Assembly: GCF_010727475.1 (NCBI RefSeq)
Contig: NZ_AP022567.1
Span: 2,170,001-2,234,000 of the forward strand
Length of the DNA stretch: 64,000 bases
Direction: 5' to 3'
DNA from: Mycolicibacterium mageritense
GTDB lineage: Bacteria; Actinomycetota; Actinomycetes; Mycobacteriales; Mycobacteriaceae
Shown: in pieces, positions 1 to 7,942 of the stretch
Layout of the letters: every line of letters begins with the position of its first letter
Position numbering within the stretch: position 1 is the stretch's first letter
Program-made: the position numbers and the translations under genes
The notes under the pieces: generated by a model
Told to the model about the DNA's origin: nothing
Seen by the model: only the letters and a program-made list of their open reading frames with translations
Database searches by the model: none

Positions 1-1818
1 GCGAACCGCTCTGACCAGCAGACTGGGCCGACAGCCTGCCGGGCTGTGCATACGGGTAATTGTCGAGCGTGGTGTAGGCATCGACGATCCATACGATCCG
101 CCCGGACACCACGGCCGGGTAGGCGTTGGAGTCCACGGTCAGCCATGGCGCGACGCGCTGCACCCGTTCTTTGGGGTCGCGATGGAAGATGACCTTCGAT
201 TCGGAGCCGATCGCACGCGAGAACAGAATGCGGTGCTGGCCGAATCGGAACGCAAACGCCGTGCGGGTGAACCAGTTCCCGATCGACACACCCCCGAAGC
301 CGGTGTATGTGTAGCGTGAACTGTCAGTGTCGTATTCGCCTGGCGGCTGGTCGGGGCCGGCGCCGACGATGGCGTAATCGGGGTCTGCCTGTGCGATGAT
401 CTCGCCGAAGTAGATCCGCGGTTGTTCGACGGGGATGAGCTGCTTACCCGTGGCCTGAGAAGCCAGATCACTGATGGCGTAGATTGGGTAGCCACTGTTG
501 CTGTCGGAGCTGTTGGCCGCATCACGGACTGCGGCGTTGACCCGGTTGGCCGGGGCGGCGACGAACCCGTTGCCGTGGGTATACACCGTGTGGCGATTGA
601 TCCAGTCCCGTTGGTTTCCGGTCAAACTGTCCGGTGACAGCTCGCGCACGCCAACTACGTAGTCGCGCAGCTGGCCCTCGATTCGGTAGCGGTCCAGGTC
701 AAGTGGATCGGGGAAGCTGTAGAAGTTCTTGAGTTGCTGTTGCTGGGTGAAGGTGCGTGACAACACACTCGGATCGAGCAACCGAACATTGGAAATCGTG
801 GTCCGGTCCGCGGCGACTTCGCGTGGAGGGGCCGTGCCGATTCCCGGGTAGTCGCGATATTCGACCCAGTCACCGTCGAGGCGATACGCATGGCGCGTTG
901 CGGCGATGTTGCGTTCGATGTAGTCGCGTTCCATCTCTGCGGCATTGGGCCGCACCGAAAACTGTTCCATCAGCAGTGGCCACGCCCCGCCCACCAGAAC
1001 TGAGGAGAGCACCAGCAGTGCGGTGGCCATCGCAGGGATCCTCAGATCCCGCACCACCACGACGGCGAAGAAGGCCACCGCGCACAACACCGCGATAGCC
1101 AGCAGCAGGAGCTTGGCGGGCATGGTGGCGTGAACATCGGTGTAACTCGCGCCGGTGAACATCGGCTCTTTGCGGCTTCCCGACAGCAGCAGATACCGAT
1201 CTAACCAGTACGCGACGGCTTTGAGAAGAACGACTAATCCGGCGATCACTGCAAGCTGAATGCGAGCGGGCCTGGTCACCACCCGCTGAGTCGTGGTCAC
1301 CCGAACGCCGCTGAAGATGACATGGGTTGCGGCACTGGTGATCAACGCGAAAACCGCAGCCACGAACAACCAGCTCAGCACCCACCGATAGAACGGCAGC
1401 TCGAACGCGAAAAACCCGATGTCGAGGCCGAATTCGGGATCGGTGACGCCAAATAGGCCACGGTGCAAAAACAGCTGCACCATGGGCCATCTCGATTCAC
1501 CCGTCGTACCGGCGTGACCGGGTCGTTCGCGGTCGCGGGTACGACAGCGGGCCGGGATGCGTACGCCAATCGCATGGCCGCTCCCACGCTGGCACTCACC
1601 AGCAGGGCCAGCACGACAAACAACGCGACGCGTGTCGCCAGGACCGTGACCCAGGCGCGACGAAAACCCAACTCGCCGAACCACAACCAATCGACATACG
1701 CATCCAATAATGGCGCGACGACGAACAACACCGTCACCAGGCCGACCAACGCCGTCACCAGCGTGATACGAGCACGACGCGAAAGCATAGGGACGCTACC
1801 CGACTCGGGTTTGGCCAT
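1..1818 (-). pseudogene. UPF0182 family membrane protein, frameshifted and cut by the window edge
   Basis: The gene reads leftwards. The N-terminal part, from about 1818 to 1490, starts MAKPESGSVP and has two hydrophobic segments plus the YVDWLWFGELGFRRAW stretch typical of UPF0182 (COG1615) proteins. After the NDPV motif the frame is lost. A second frame resumes at about 1483 with MVQLFLHRGLFGV and stays open to position 1, carrying family landmarks such as DIGFFAFELPFYRWVLSWLF, LLKAVAYWLDRY, LRIPA, RDWINRHTVYTHGNGF and WIVDAYTTLDNYPY. From memory of the family about 37 residues normally separate NDP from VQLFLH; here only 38 nt do, so about 73 nt are missing, including one membrane segment, and the frame changes. 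The start at 1818 has GGAG six bases upstream. The C-terminus lies outside the window. A sequencing error could mimic a frameshift but not easily a missing helix. Confidence 0.85.
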
Positions 1819-2048
1819 CATGCGCTCCGCACTCATCAGGTGGCGGGCGCAAGTACTGTCCAACGATCAGCGGTGAACCCGCCTCATGATCGATACGCTG
1901 AATTCTACGGCAGTCGGCCCGTTCAGAAGGTGTTTCCGGACCACCGGTTCCGCGGTCCAGTCCCCCGCACGTCTCGCGGGTCTGATGCTGCATCCGATCT
2001 CGAACCATCCCGGGCGAATGGTCTGCCGGCGTTAAGGATGCGTAAGGA

Positions 2049-2477
2049 TTGGTGCGGTTGGCCGCTGTGGAGTGGGTCGATGTGGTTGGCATCACCGTGG
2101 TGCTCTCACACGTCAGCGGTCCATGGACGGCGCTGACCCTCGCCACGGTGGTGTTTCTCGGCACCGGAATCGCCGTCTACGTCGCCGCCGGGGACACAGC
2201 TCGCACAGCCCGCACGGTGTCAGCGGTGTGGCTGGCCGCGCATGAAACGGTCCCATCCGAGCTTCACCGCACGCTGCAGCACCTCGCACACACGCTGTCT
2301 GACGCTGAGGGACGCCACCGCGACGGGCTGATGTCCAAGGCGGAGTACGAGCACACCTGCTGGCAGGTCTATGACGAGTTGGCAGGCGAACGGTTCGTGC
2401 CTGCAAATGACCCCAGCAGTCGTCAAGCCAGAACCTGGGCATCCGCCGCGACGCTCGCTGACTCGTACCACCGCTAA
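2049..2477 (+). CDS. Hypothetical small membrane protein
   Basis: I do not recognise this 142-residue protein. The first ~55 residues contain two hydrophobic stretches (VDVVGITVVLSHV and ALTLATVVFLGTGIAVYVAA). The rest is a soluble helical tail with a charged region (SDAEGRHRDGLMSKAEYEHT), suggesting a small inner-membrane protein with a cytoplasmic tail. The listed start is TTG at 2049; the GTG at 2052 is equally possible, with AAGGA just upstream. It is transcribed divergently from the broken UPF0182 gene. Codon choice is G/C-rich at third positions, which supports coding, and the antisense frame over this stretch resembles no protein. Confidence 0.5.
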   Translation: MVRLAAVEWVDVVGITVVLSHVSGPWTALTLATVVFLGTGIAVYVAAGDTARTARTVSAVWLAAHETVPSELHRTLQHLAHTLSDAEGRHRDGLMSKAEYEHTCWQVYDELAGERFVPANDPSSRQARTWASAATLADSYHR

Positions 2478-2619
2478 CTCCGCGAGGCCGTTCTGCGCAC
2501 CGTGCAAGCCGACAGCCATGATCCGATTGGGAGCCGCAACTAGCCCGGCATCGGTTGGTTGAAGGGTGTGCCACGTACATTCTTGCGGGCTGTCACCGTG
2601 AGCACCGCGCACGGACGAG

Positions 2620-2930
2620 TCAGTCGTCATCGTCAGCGATTCGGATGTACAGCAGGCGGTCGCCTGGCCGCAGTTCGGCCCAATGCCCGTCAAATCTTTC
2701 GGCGGTCGCCCTTCTTCAAACGATCGGACCTCGCGTTCGGCGATCGCAAACCCGACATCAGGCGTCAGCAGGTCTTCCATCATCTCCACCACGCTGGGCG
2801 TCTGCGTCGCGATGCCCAGCAGACGGCCCGCGGTCTCCGAGGACACCACGGTCGAATCCGCACCCGACTGCCGCAGCAGGTGCTGGTTCTCGGCTTCCCG
2901 GGCGGCCGCGATGATCTTCGCCTTGTTCAG
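2620..2930 (-). pseudogene. C-terminal remnant of a potassium-channel-type protein with a TrkA-N (RCK) domain
   Basis: The minus strand from about 2930 to 2700 encodes KIIAAAREAENQHLLRQSGA followed by SSETAGRLLGIAT, PSVVEMMEDLLTPDVGFAIAE and REV. This is characteristic of the distal TrkA-N/RCK NAD-binding domain of mycobacterial ion-channel proteins. The pore region and the start of the Rossmann fold are absent. After KDLTGIG the reading frame shifts; the family-typical end (ELRPGDRLLYIRIADDDD, then stop at 2620) is in another frame, with roughly 15-20 residues missing between. The remnant begins inside the truncated methyltransferase reading frame, so two unrelated genes have been joined. 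I infer it makes no functional channel. Confidence 0.75.
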
Positions 2931-3684
2931 TTTCCCGCCAGCCGGTTTCAACGAGCAGATCCGCAACTCCACGCGGGTCTATCCCGAATTTCCACAGTCC
3001 TTTACGGACGACGAATCGCTGATAGGAATCCCGCGCACCGTACAGGCACTGCCCGTCGACAAAGTCTTTGCGGAAGTACGTAAACCCCAAGCGGCTGCGC
3101 ACGGCGCATGCGGCCATCGACTGCAAGGTGCGCCGCACCGCCACCTCGCGCAGGTACATCGTGACCGATTCCAGCACGAAGAATGTCCGCATGTTGGCAT
3201 CAAATCCACTGTTGGCCAACCATTCTGCAAGATCGTCGGTATCCAGGTCCATTGCCAGCAAAGTGACGGTGGGCGGGATGCGGCCGAAACAGCGGCGCAA
3301 CGCGGCCGACTTCGCTTCGATGTTGGCCGGCAGATCCACTTCCCAGATTGCTGCCCCCGCCAGCTCATCCACCCGGTAGGCGCGGGTGTCCAAGCCCGCG
3401 CCAACAATCACCACCGCATCAAGCCCGTTCCCAGCCGCTTCGCGCAGCAGGTCGTCGATATAGCGCTTGCGGCACAGCAGACTGGTCCACGCACCAGGGG
3501 CCGACTTGTCACTCACGGCGCGCAACATGCGCCGCACCGCGCCAAACCGGCACAGTGCCAACGGTACTCGCCACGAAGGTGGAAGAATCCGGGCCGCCCA
3601 CGGGTCGCGCACCAGCGGGGGTGACTCAAACTGGTCGACTGCCACCAGCAACATCGGACCGATCGCGGTCCGCTCGACATCCAT
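2758..3684 (-). pseudogene. SAM-dependent methyltransferase (leucine carboxyl methyltransferase-like), C-terminus lost
   Basis: The first ~245 residues match the actinobacterial class I methyltransferase family PF04072: MDVERTAIGPMLLVAVDQ at the start, the SAM-binding motif AVVIVGAGLDTRAYRV, the acidic VDLPANIEAKSAALRR segment, AMDLDTDDL and the SVTMYLREVAVR helix. At GWRETEQ (about 2940-2955) the homology stops. The frame then runs through the channel remnant in the wrong frame, giving a low-complexity R/G/D-rich tail to a stop at 2758. The family normally has several more strands here, so the product is probably misfolded. The ATG at 3684 was chosen because MDVERTAIGP is the conserved start; an ATG at 3699 is also in frame. 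Confidence 0.7.
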
Positions 3685-3792
3685 ACCCACGGTGCACACC
3701 CCATTGTCGCAGAATCATCACTTCTGCCGACTAGGCTTCCCGGCACACCATGTCCGACGCTAGCAGCACCCGCGCCGCCCGACCAGTCCTGA

Positions 3793-3822
3793 CTCACGGC
3801 CCGCCTAGCGCGACACCGTGAG
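3793..3822. repeat. Inverted repeat, 7-bp arms, 16-nt spacer
   Basis: CTCACGG at 3793-3799 pairs with CCGTGAG at 3816-3822. The spacer includes CCCGCCTA followed by CGCGACA, which resembles the CCGCCTATACGCGACA core of the repeats at 54998 and 55125. It may be a diverged relative of those elements, or chance. Confidence 0.4.
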
Positions 3823-4134
3823 ACGCAGCGCCTGGTGGGCTCAGGGCAGCAGCCCAACTTGGCGATACAGTGCACACAGGTGGTGCCGCATCTATCCATC
3901 ATCGGGTGGAACAGGCTGCAAGACATGATGAATCACGCCAGCCACCAATCACGGCCTGCCGCATCGCTGGATGTCCCCGCCGGGCGGGGCGCTCGATCAA
4001 TCACACGAATCGACAATCCGCACAGTCTCAAACCCACACGCCGGCGTCAACCTGGTATGTCCGGCCCCTGGCACGACGACGTCCACGTCAGCGCACCGTG
4101 CCACACGCTCAACCAGCACTGCCTCAACCTCCGA

Positions 4135-4178
4135 CTATATGTTGATATTGGAAACTATATCTCTATATTGTTGTCGTC
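4135..4178 (+). promoter_or_regulatory. Putative promoter/operator of the TetR gene
   Basis: This is an unusually AT-rich island in GC-rich DNA. CTATAT occurs three times (4135-4140, 4155-4160, 4163-4168), the last two 8 nt apart. TATATT at 4164-4169 fits the mycobacterial -10 pattern TANNNT and lies 9 nt before the GTG start at 4179, so a very short leader is likely. TetR proteins often bind their own promoter, so the repeated hexamers are plausible operator half-sites; this is inference. Confidence 0.45.
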
Positions 4179-4853
4179 GTGGAACGTCCCTACGGTGCTC
4201 AGGATCGTGGCCCCGACGACCTGACGGCTCGCGCACGCATCCGCGACGCTGCGTTGATCCAGTTCGGCGAACGCGGCGTCAAAGGCGCAACCATCACCGG
4301 GATCGCCGAACTGGCAGGTGTATCACCGGGTTTGGTACAACATCACTTCGGCACGAAGGACAATCTGCGTCAGGCCTGTGATGCAGAGGTCATCGAGGTA
4401 TTCCGCCGCCGCACCACCCGAGGCGTGGAAACCGGAGCGATCACCCAGCCCGGTTTCATCGCTGACCTCTATCAGCTGAGCACGCCGATCATGCGCTATC
4501 TCGCCAGAACCGCGGTAGAAGGTGGCCCAGCGGCGGCAGCCATCCTCGACGAACTCACCGCGGGTGCCGAGGAGTTCCTCATCAGCACCTGGCCGCAACG
4601 ATTCACCCGCGGATCTTCACGTGCTCGCGATGCTGCGGCAGTGATGTGTGCGATGCACACCGGAGTGATCATGCTCCACGACCATTTGGCCCGACAGATG
4701 GGCTCAGATCTCACGGGCGGTGAAGCGGCCCGGGTCGGCCTGGCGATGGCCGACCTCTATTCGGTCATCGGCGAATTCATGAACTCCGACACCGGTCGCG
4801 GCATCACCGACGCCGTGACCCAATACCGCGACGACACGAAAGGCGCACCATGA
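4179..4853 (+). CDS. TetR/AcrR family transcriptional regulator
   Basis: This 224-residue protein has the family's usual length. Residues ~16-62 form the helix-turn-helix domain: RIRDAALIQFGERGVKGATI, then GIAELAGVSPGLVQHHFGTK, with the diagnostic recognition helix ending HHFGTKDNLR. The remaining ~160 residues are a helical ligand-binding and dimerisation domain, which I cannot match to a specific ligand class. The start is GTG, preceded by an AT-rich promoter without a clear Shine-Dalgarno. The last codon overlaps the ATG of the methyltransferase gene by 4 nt (ATGA), so the two are translationally coupled. That pairing suggests the regulator controls the methyltransferase and itself. Confidence 0.9.
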   Translation: MERPYGAQDRGPDDLTARARIRDAALIQFGERGVKGATITGIAELAGVSPGLVQHHFGTKDNLRQACDAEVIEVFRRRTTRGVETGAITQPGFIADLYQLSTPIMRYLARTAVEGGPAAAAILDELTAGAEEFLISTWPQRFTRGSSRARDAAAVMCAMHTGVIMLHDHLARQMGSDLTGGEAARVGLAMADLYSVIGEFMNSDTGRGITDAVTQYRDDTKGAP

Positions 4854-5674
4854 CAGTCACCTTCGACGGCCTCACCCCGATCGAGAAGACCCTGCTGGTA
4901 ACCCTCAGCGGCCGCGCCCTCGATATCCAACAGAAACGGCCGCTGCTGGGCGATCGGTCGGCGGAAACCGTGAGCAACCGCCTCGACCACGACATCCCCA
5001 AACTTTCAAGCACGGTCCGACTCGCCGTCGCCGTACGCAGTCGGATGCTCGACCGGCTCGTCGATCAATTCATCGCCGACCATCCTGATGCCGTCGTGGT
5101 GGAACTGGGGTGCGGTCTGGAAACCCGCATGCACCGCCTGGCACCGCCGGTCACCGTCGACTGGTACGACATCGACCTCCCCGACGTCATCGCCCTACGC
5201 CGGCAGCTCATTCCAGAACTGGATCGTGGCCACCCTATCGCAGCTTCGCTGACCGAACCCGGATGGCTCACAGAGATCCCCTGCGAACAGCCGGCAATCA
5301 TCGTCGCCGACGGCGTGTTGGGCTTTCTCACCGAAGCCGACAACAAACAGATCCTTCGCACCATCACCGACCACTTCACGGCAGGCGGTGAACTCATATT
5401 CAACGCCTACACACCCTTGGTCGCACGCATGATGGGCGCACTCCGCGTGCTCCGCGACGTCGGGATCCCGAAAAACTATCGTGGTTACGGTATAGCGAAC
5501 CCACATGCCATCGAAGAACTCAACCCGAACCTGACGTTCATCGAAGAACAACTCGGCGCACAAGCACCCGAAGCCGACCAATTCCCCTGGGCCACACGCC
5601 TGATCGCCAAAATCTTCGCCCGCTGGCGCGCACAGGCGCGCCGCGGTGTCTGGATCGTGCTCTACCACTTCTAA
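4850..5674 (+). CDS. Class I SAM-dependent O-methyltransferase (TcmP/LCM-like)
   Basis: This 274-residue protein belongs to the leucine carboxyl methyltransferase/TcmP-like group that methylates small molecules. Visible motifs are the SAM-binding loop VVVELGCGLETRMHRL (~residues 83-98), the acidic YDIDLPDVIALRR stretch that contacts the SAM ribose, and the VADGVLGFLTEADNKQILRT segment of the Rossmann core. The N-terminal ~75 residues form the helical lid (KTLLVTLSGRALD, then RLDHDIPKL). It overlaps the upstream TetR gene by 4 nt. Its substrate cannot be read from the sequence. It is an intact member of the same superfamily as the truncated gene at 2758-3684 but is not a close copy. Confidence 0.85.
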   Translation: MTVTFDGLTPIEKTLLVTLSGRALDIQQKRPLLGDRSAETVSNRLDHDIPKLSSTVRLAVAVRSRMLDRLVDQFIADHPDAVVVELGCGLETRMHRLAPPVTVDWYDIDLPDVIALRRQLIPELDRGHPIAASLTEPGWLTEIPCEQPAIIVADGVLGFLTEADNKQILRTITDHFTAGGELIFNAYTPLVARMMGALRVLRDVGIPKNYRGYGIANPHAIEELNPNLTFIEEQLGAQAPEADQFPWATRLIAKIFARWRAQARRGVWIVLYHF

Positions 5675-5810
5675 TACCAGGAACCAGCTACAGCAGGTGT
5701 GGCTACGCTTCGGCGACACTGACAGATTTCTGATGACCAGCGCCTAGAACGCGTGCTTAGGATGCTGAAACATGCCCTGCGCGACCACAAGCCACATGTC
5801 TATATGTTGT

Positions 5811-6233
5811 TCAGATTGATTTGCAACCGGTTTCATCAGCGATTATTCCAGTCTGCTCGGGATCCATTGTGCGGGCCACGATGGAGTGAGCCTGGCTCAG
5901 CCTCATTCCGAGGACGATCAAACGCATCCACAACACCCCGTCGCTGTCGTGGCCGGCGACCCGTTTCCCAAATTGCGCACCGTTGAGCGCAAATGGGAGT
6001 CGTCCAGCGCCGGCGTCGGTGGTCACCGTCATCGATGCGGGCCCCGGATGTACCTGGTAGGTGCCGGCAATCTCCTGCTGACGACCCGAGCCTGCCGCAC
6101 TCGTGCCGGCGACTGCGTACCCGCATGCGACCAGCTCACCGACGACCCCTGGAAGAGCGATCCTCGACAGCTGCTCGAGCGAAAGGTTCGACTCTGGGAG
6201 AAGCACGAATGTCAACTCGATCATCATCGCCAC
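5811..6233 (-). CDS. Hypothetical protein
   Basis: This is a 140-residue frame I do not recognise. It contains well-formed protein-like stretches (LEQLSRIALPGVVGELVACG, GRLPFALNGAQFGKRVAGHD, LWMRLIVLGMRLSQAHSIVA), and its codons prefer G/C in third position, which the opposite-strand frames do less well. The start is weak: GTG at 6233 without an obvious Shine-Dalgarno, with ATGs two and three codons on. It lies between the methyltransferase and the MarR gene and is transcribed away from the latter. It may be a remnant. Confidence 0.4.
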   Translation of the reverse strand: MAMMIELTFVLLPESNLSLEQLSRIALPGVVGELVACGYAVAGTSAAGSGRQQEIAGTYQVHPGPASMTVTTDAGAGRLPFALNGAQFGKRVAGHDSDGVLWMRLIVLGMRLSQAHSIVARTMDPEQTGIIADETGCKSI

Positions 6234-6362
6234 CGAACGGAAAGAGCGACCGAGCTATCGCAGCATCTCCCGGTGACCGACCTGCCCGCGTGTTGCAGGT
6301 GGTTCTCGCCCGGCTGGCCATAGTGCTGGTATACCGGGTGCAGGTGCGGTCGAGAGGGTGTA

Positions 6363-6842
6363 GTGGTGGCGGTGCGGGGCAAGGTGTCGGTCGATGAGTC
6401 GGCAGATGTGATCACGGATGCGTTGGTGACCGCGTCGCGGTTGTTGGTGGCGATTTCTGCTCGTTCGATTGCCGAGGTTGACGAGTCGATCACCATTCCG
6501 CAGTTCCGCGCCCTGGTGATCCTGTCCTCCCGCGGTCCGTCCAACCTGGCGACGTTGGCGGGATTACTCGATGTCCAGCCATCGACGATCGGCCGGATGG
6601 CCGAGCGGTTGGTCTCTGCCGGTTTGATCGACCGGCGACCGCACCCGAATTCACGCCGCGAGCTCATGGTCGAGTTGAGTGCGCGTGGACGAGACGTCGT
6701 AGATACGGTCACGGCTCGCCGCCGGCGTGAGATCGCCCGCGTGGTGAAGGCGATGCCGGAGCGTGAACGTCGCGGTCTGGTCACTGCGTTGACCGCGTTC
6801 ACCGCTGCCGGGGGTGAGCCGCCCGCCCACAGCGTGATTTGA
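6363..6842 (+). CDS. MarR family transcriptional regulator
   Basis: This 159-residue protein has typical MarR length and layout: an N-terminal dimerisation helix, then a winged helix-turn-helix at ~residues 45-100. Diagnostic segments are ITIPQFRALVILSSRGPSNL, LAGLLDVQPSTIGRMAERLV and the wing SAGLIDRRPHPNSRRELMVE, followed by LSARGRDVVD. The C-terminal helix (MPERERRGLVTALTAFTAAG) completes the dimer interface. GTG at 6363 has GAGAGGG just upstream; GTG at 6366 is an alternative. It ends 7 nt from the convergent lipoprotein gene. The ligand is unknown. The TTGC/GCAA-type sites upstream of nearby minus-strand genes are of the kind MarR proteins bind, so it could regulate them. Confidence 0.88.
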   Translation: MVAVRGKVSVDESADVITDALVTASRLLVAISARSIAEVDESITIPQFRALVILSSRGPSNLATLAGLLDVQPSTIGRMAERLVSAGLIDRRPHPNSRRELMVELSARGRDVVDTVTARRRREIARVVKAMPERERRGLVTALTAFTAAGGEPPAHSVI

Positions 6843-6849
6843 CCGTGGG

Positions 6850-7299
6850 TTACTGAATGGCATGGGTTACGACGTCCTCGTAGGCACGTTTCTGGTCAGC
6901 ATTGACCGTAGGATTGAACACCATCACGACGTTGAAGAGCTGAAAGCTGTGGTCTGTCAAGCCCGCGTGGAGTTCCGCCACACCGCTGCTGCGGAACGTC
7001 ATGACCGACACCGTGTCGGACTCGATCTTGTCGGTACATCGAATGACTGGACAGTCTCGTCGACTCACATCGTGTGCGTGCGGTAGCGGCAAGCCCGACT
7101 CGGTGATCATGGCTGCGAGATCGCCTGCGCTATAGCGATTCATCACGAAGACCGGATTCGGTGGCGAAGCCACGTCCGTCGAAGGCTCTGCGGGCGTTCC
7201 TGAGGTACATCCAGTCACAGCCAATGTAGCTGCCACGGCGAGCACGGAGCCGATCCGAACTGCCCCTGTCGAGCCTGGCGAGCGCCCTCTGATGGTCAT
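6850..7299 (-). CDS. Putative lipoprotein
   Basis: This 149-residue protein has a lipoprotein signal peptide: basic start (MTIRGRSPGSTGAVR), hydrophobic IGSVLAVAATLAV and lipobox VTGC, giving a lipid-modified cysteine at about residue 31. A Thr/Ser/Pro-rich linker leads to a small domain with two cysteines (DCPVIRC) that could form a disulfide. The domain contains VFVMNRYSAGDLAAMITESG and ends with NADQKRAYEDVVTHAI. I know no function for it. Its ATG overlaps the stop of the upstream small-protein gene by 4 nt, so the two are cotranscribed and coupled. Confidence 0.75.
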   Translation of the reverse strand: MTIRGRSPGSTGAVRIGSVLAVAATLAVTGCTSGTPAEPSTDVASPPNPVFVMNRYSAGDLAAMITESGLPLPHAHDVSRRDCPVIRCTDKIESDTVSVMTFRSSGVAELHAGLTDHSFQLFNVVMVFNPTVNADQKRAYEDVVTHAIQ

Positions 7300-7691
7300 C
7301 GATTGATCGACGCAATCTGCACCGCCATCGCCAGGGCATGGTAGACGGTACGCGGGTCTTTCCAGCTGACGCCGTCCTCCTCATTCACGAGTGCGGACAA
7401 ACGCCGTTGCAGTGGTTCGGCCGGTTCATCGTGATTGAGCACGTCCACAGCGATCGCGGCAGCAAGGTAGTGAGCGTCGGTATGGTGCAACGTCGCGAAC
7501 GCCGAGTGCTTGTCCATGGCGATCGCGAACTCACGTAGCGATTGGGTCAGCCTGCCAGGGCCTGCTACTCGAAGTATCCACTCGACCGCCGACAGTCGAT
7601 ACCGATGTCCTGAATCGCGGTAACGATCGACCACTGTGGCTGCACCTGCCCTGCGTGTTTCGACCGCCGCTTTGAGGATTTGGGTGGACAT
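7296..7691 (-). CDS. Conserved hypothetical protein, paralogue of the product of 14335-14676
   Basis: This 131-residue soluble protein belongs to a family I cannot name. Key segments are YRLSAVEWILRVAGPG, LREFAIAMDKHSAFATLHH, AAAIAVDVLNHDEPAE and EDGVSWKDPRTVYHALAMAV. The same segments in the same order occur in the protein encoded at 14335-14676, about half of the residues being identical over the shared ~95. The ATG at 7691 was chosen over a longer frame because GGGAGGG stands six bases before it and the extra upstream residues are Arg/Pro/Gly-rich. The next gene, a lipoprotein, overlaps by 4 nt. Confidence 0.75.
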   Translation of the reverse strand: MSTQILKAAVETRRAGAATVVDRYRDSGHRYRLSAVEWILRVAGPGRLTQSLREFAIAMDKHSAFATLHHTDAHYLAAAIAVDVLNHDEPAEPLQRRLSALVNEEDGVSWKDPRTVYHALAMAVQIASINR

Positions 7692-7841
7692 CGCGTCCCT
7701 CCCGGTTCCGGGTCGCCCGGATCGTAGTAATGGATGCGCTCGCTCCCGGGAGCCGCGGGCGACCGTTGGGCGATGCGAGGGGTGCGGCCGCCCGCGGCAG
7801 CCTGACGGGTAAGCGGCGCTGACCACAGTGGCCGATCGTAG

Positions 7842-7856
7842 CACCATGCAATAGTA
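7842..7856 (-). promoter_or_regulatory. Promoter-like motif TACTATTGCATGGTG
   Basis: On the minus strand TACTAT (7856-7851) is a perfect mycobacterial -10 hexamer (TANNNT), six bases before a GTG at 7844. Transcription probably starts there, giving a leader of about 150 nt before the ATG at 7691. The downstream part ATTGCATGGTGCTA is nearly identical to sequence at the start of the ClC gene (ATTGCATAGTGCTA) and similar to sequence upstream of the monooxygenase gene (ATTGCTTAGTGCAA). Confidence 0.45.
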
Positions 7857-7942
7857 GCTGCGAGCATTTGTCCGCCGCAGCGCCCTGCGCTGAACATGGA
7901 GCCATTTCACGTTTGCCATCTCGACACGAAATCGACGCGGTG

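Larger units (their letters stand above)
3685..4178. other. Intergenic region, about 490 bp, between divergent genes
   Basis: I find no gene here; short frames on both strands have no recognisable content. The stretch holds a 7-bp inverted repeat at 3793-3822 and, at its right end, an AT-rich region with repeated CTATAT hexamers directly upstream of the TetR gene. Both are listed separately. Confidence 0.6.

Noticed and set aside
2220..2620. Continuation of the channel-remnant frame to 2220
   Set aside because: Beyond the frameshift the sequence has no channel similarity, and the genuine end (stop at 2620) is in another frame.
7692..7844. Leaderless GTG start at 7844 extending the small hypothetical protein by 51 residues
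   Set aside because: The -10 geometry fits, but the added residues are Arg/Pro/Gly-rich and unlike the paralogue, and the ATG at 7691 has a strong ribosome-binding site. The site is more likely just the transcription start.
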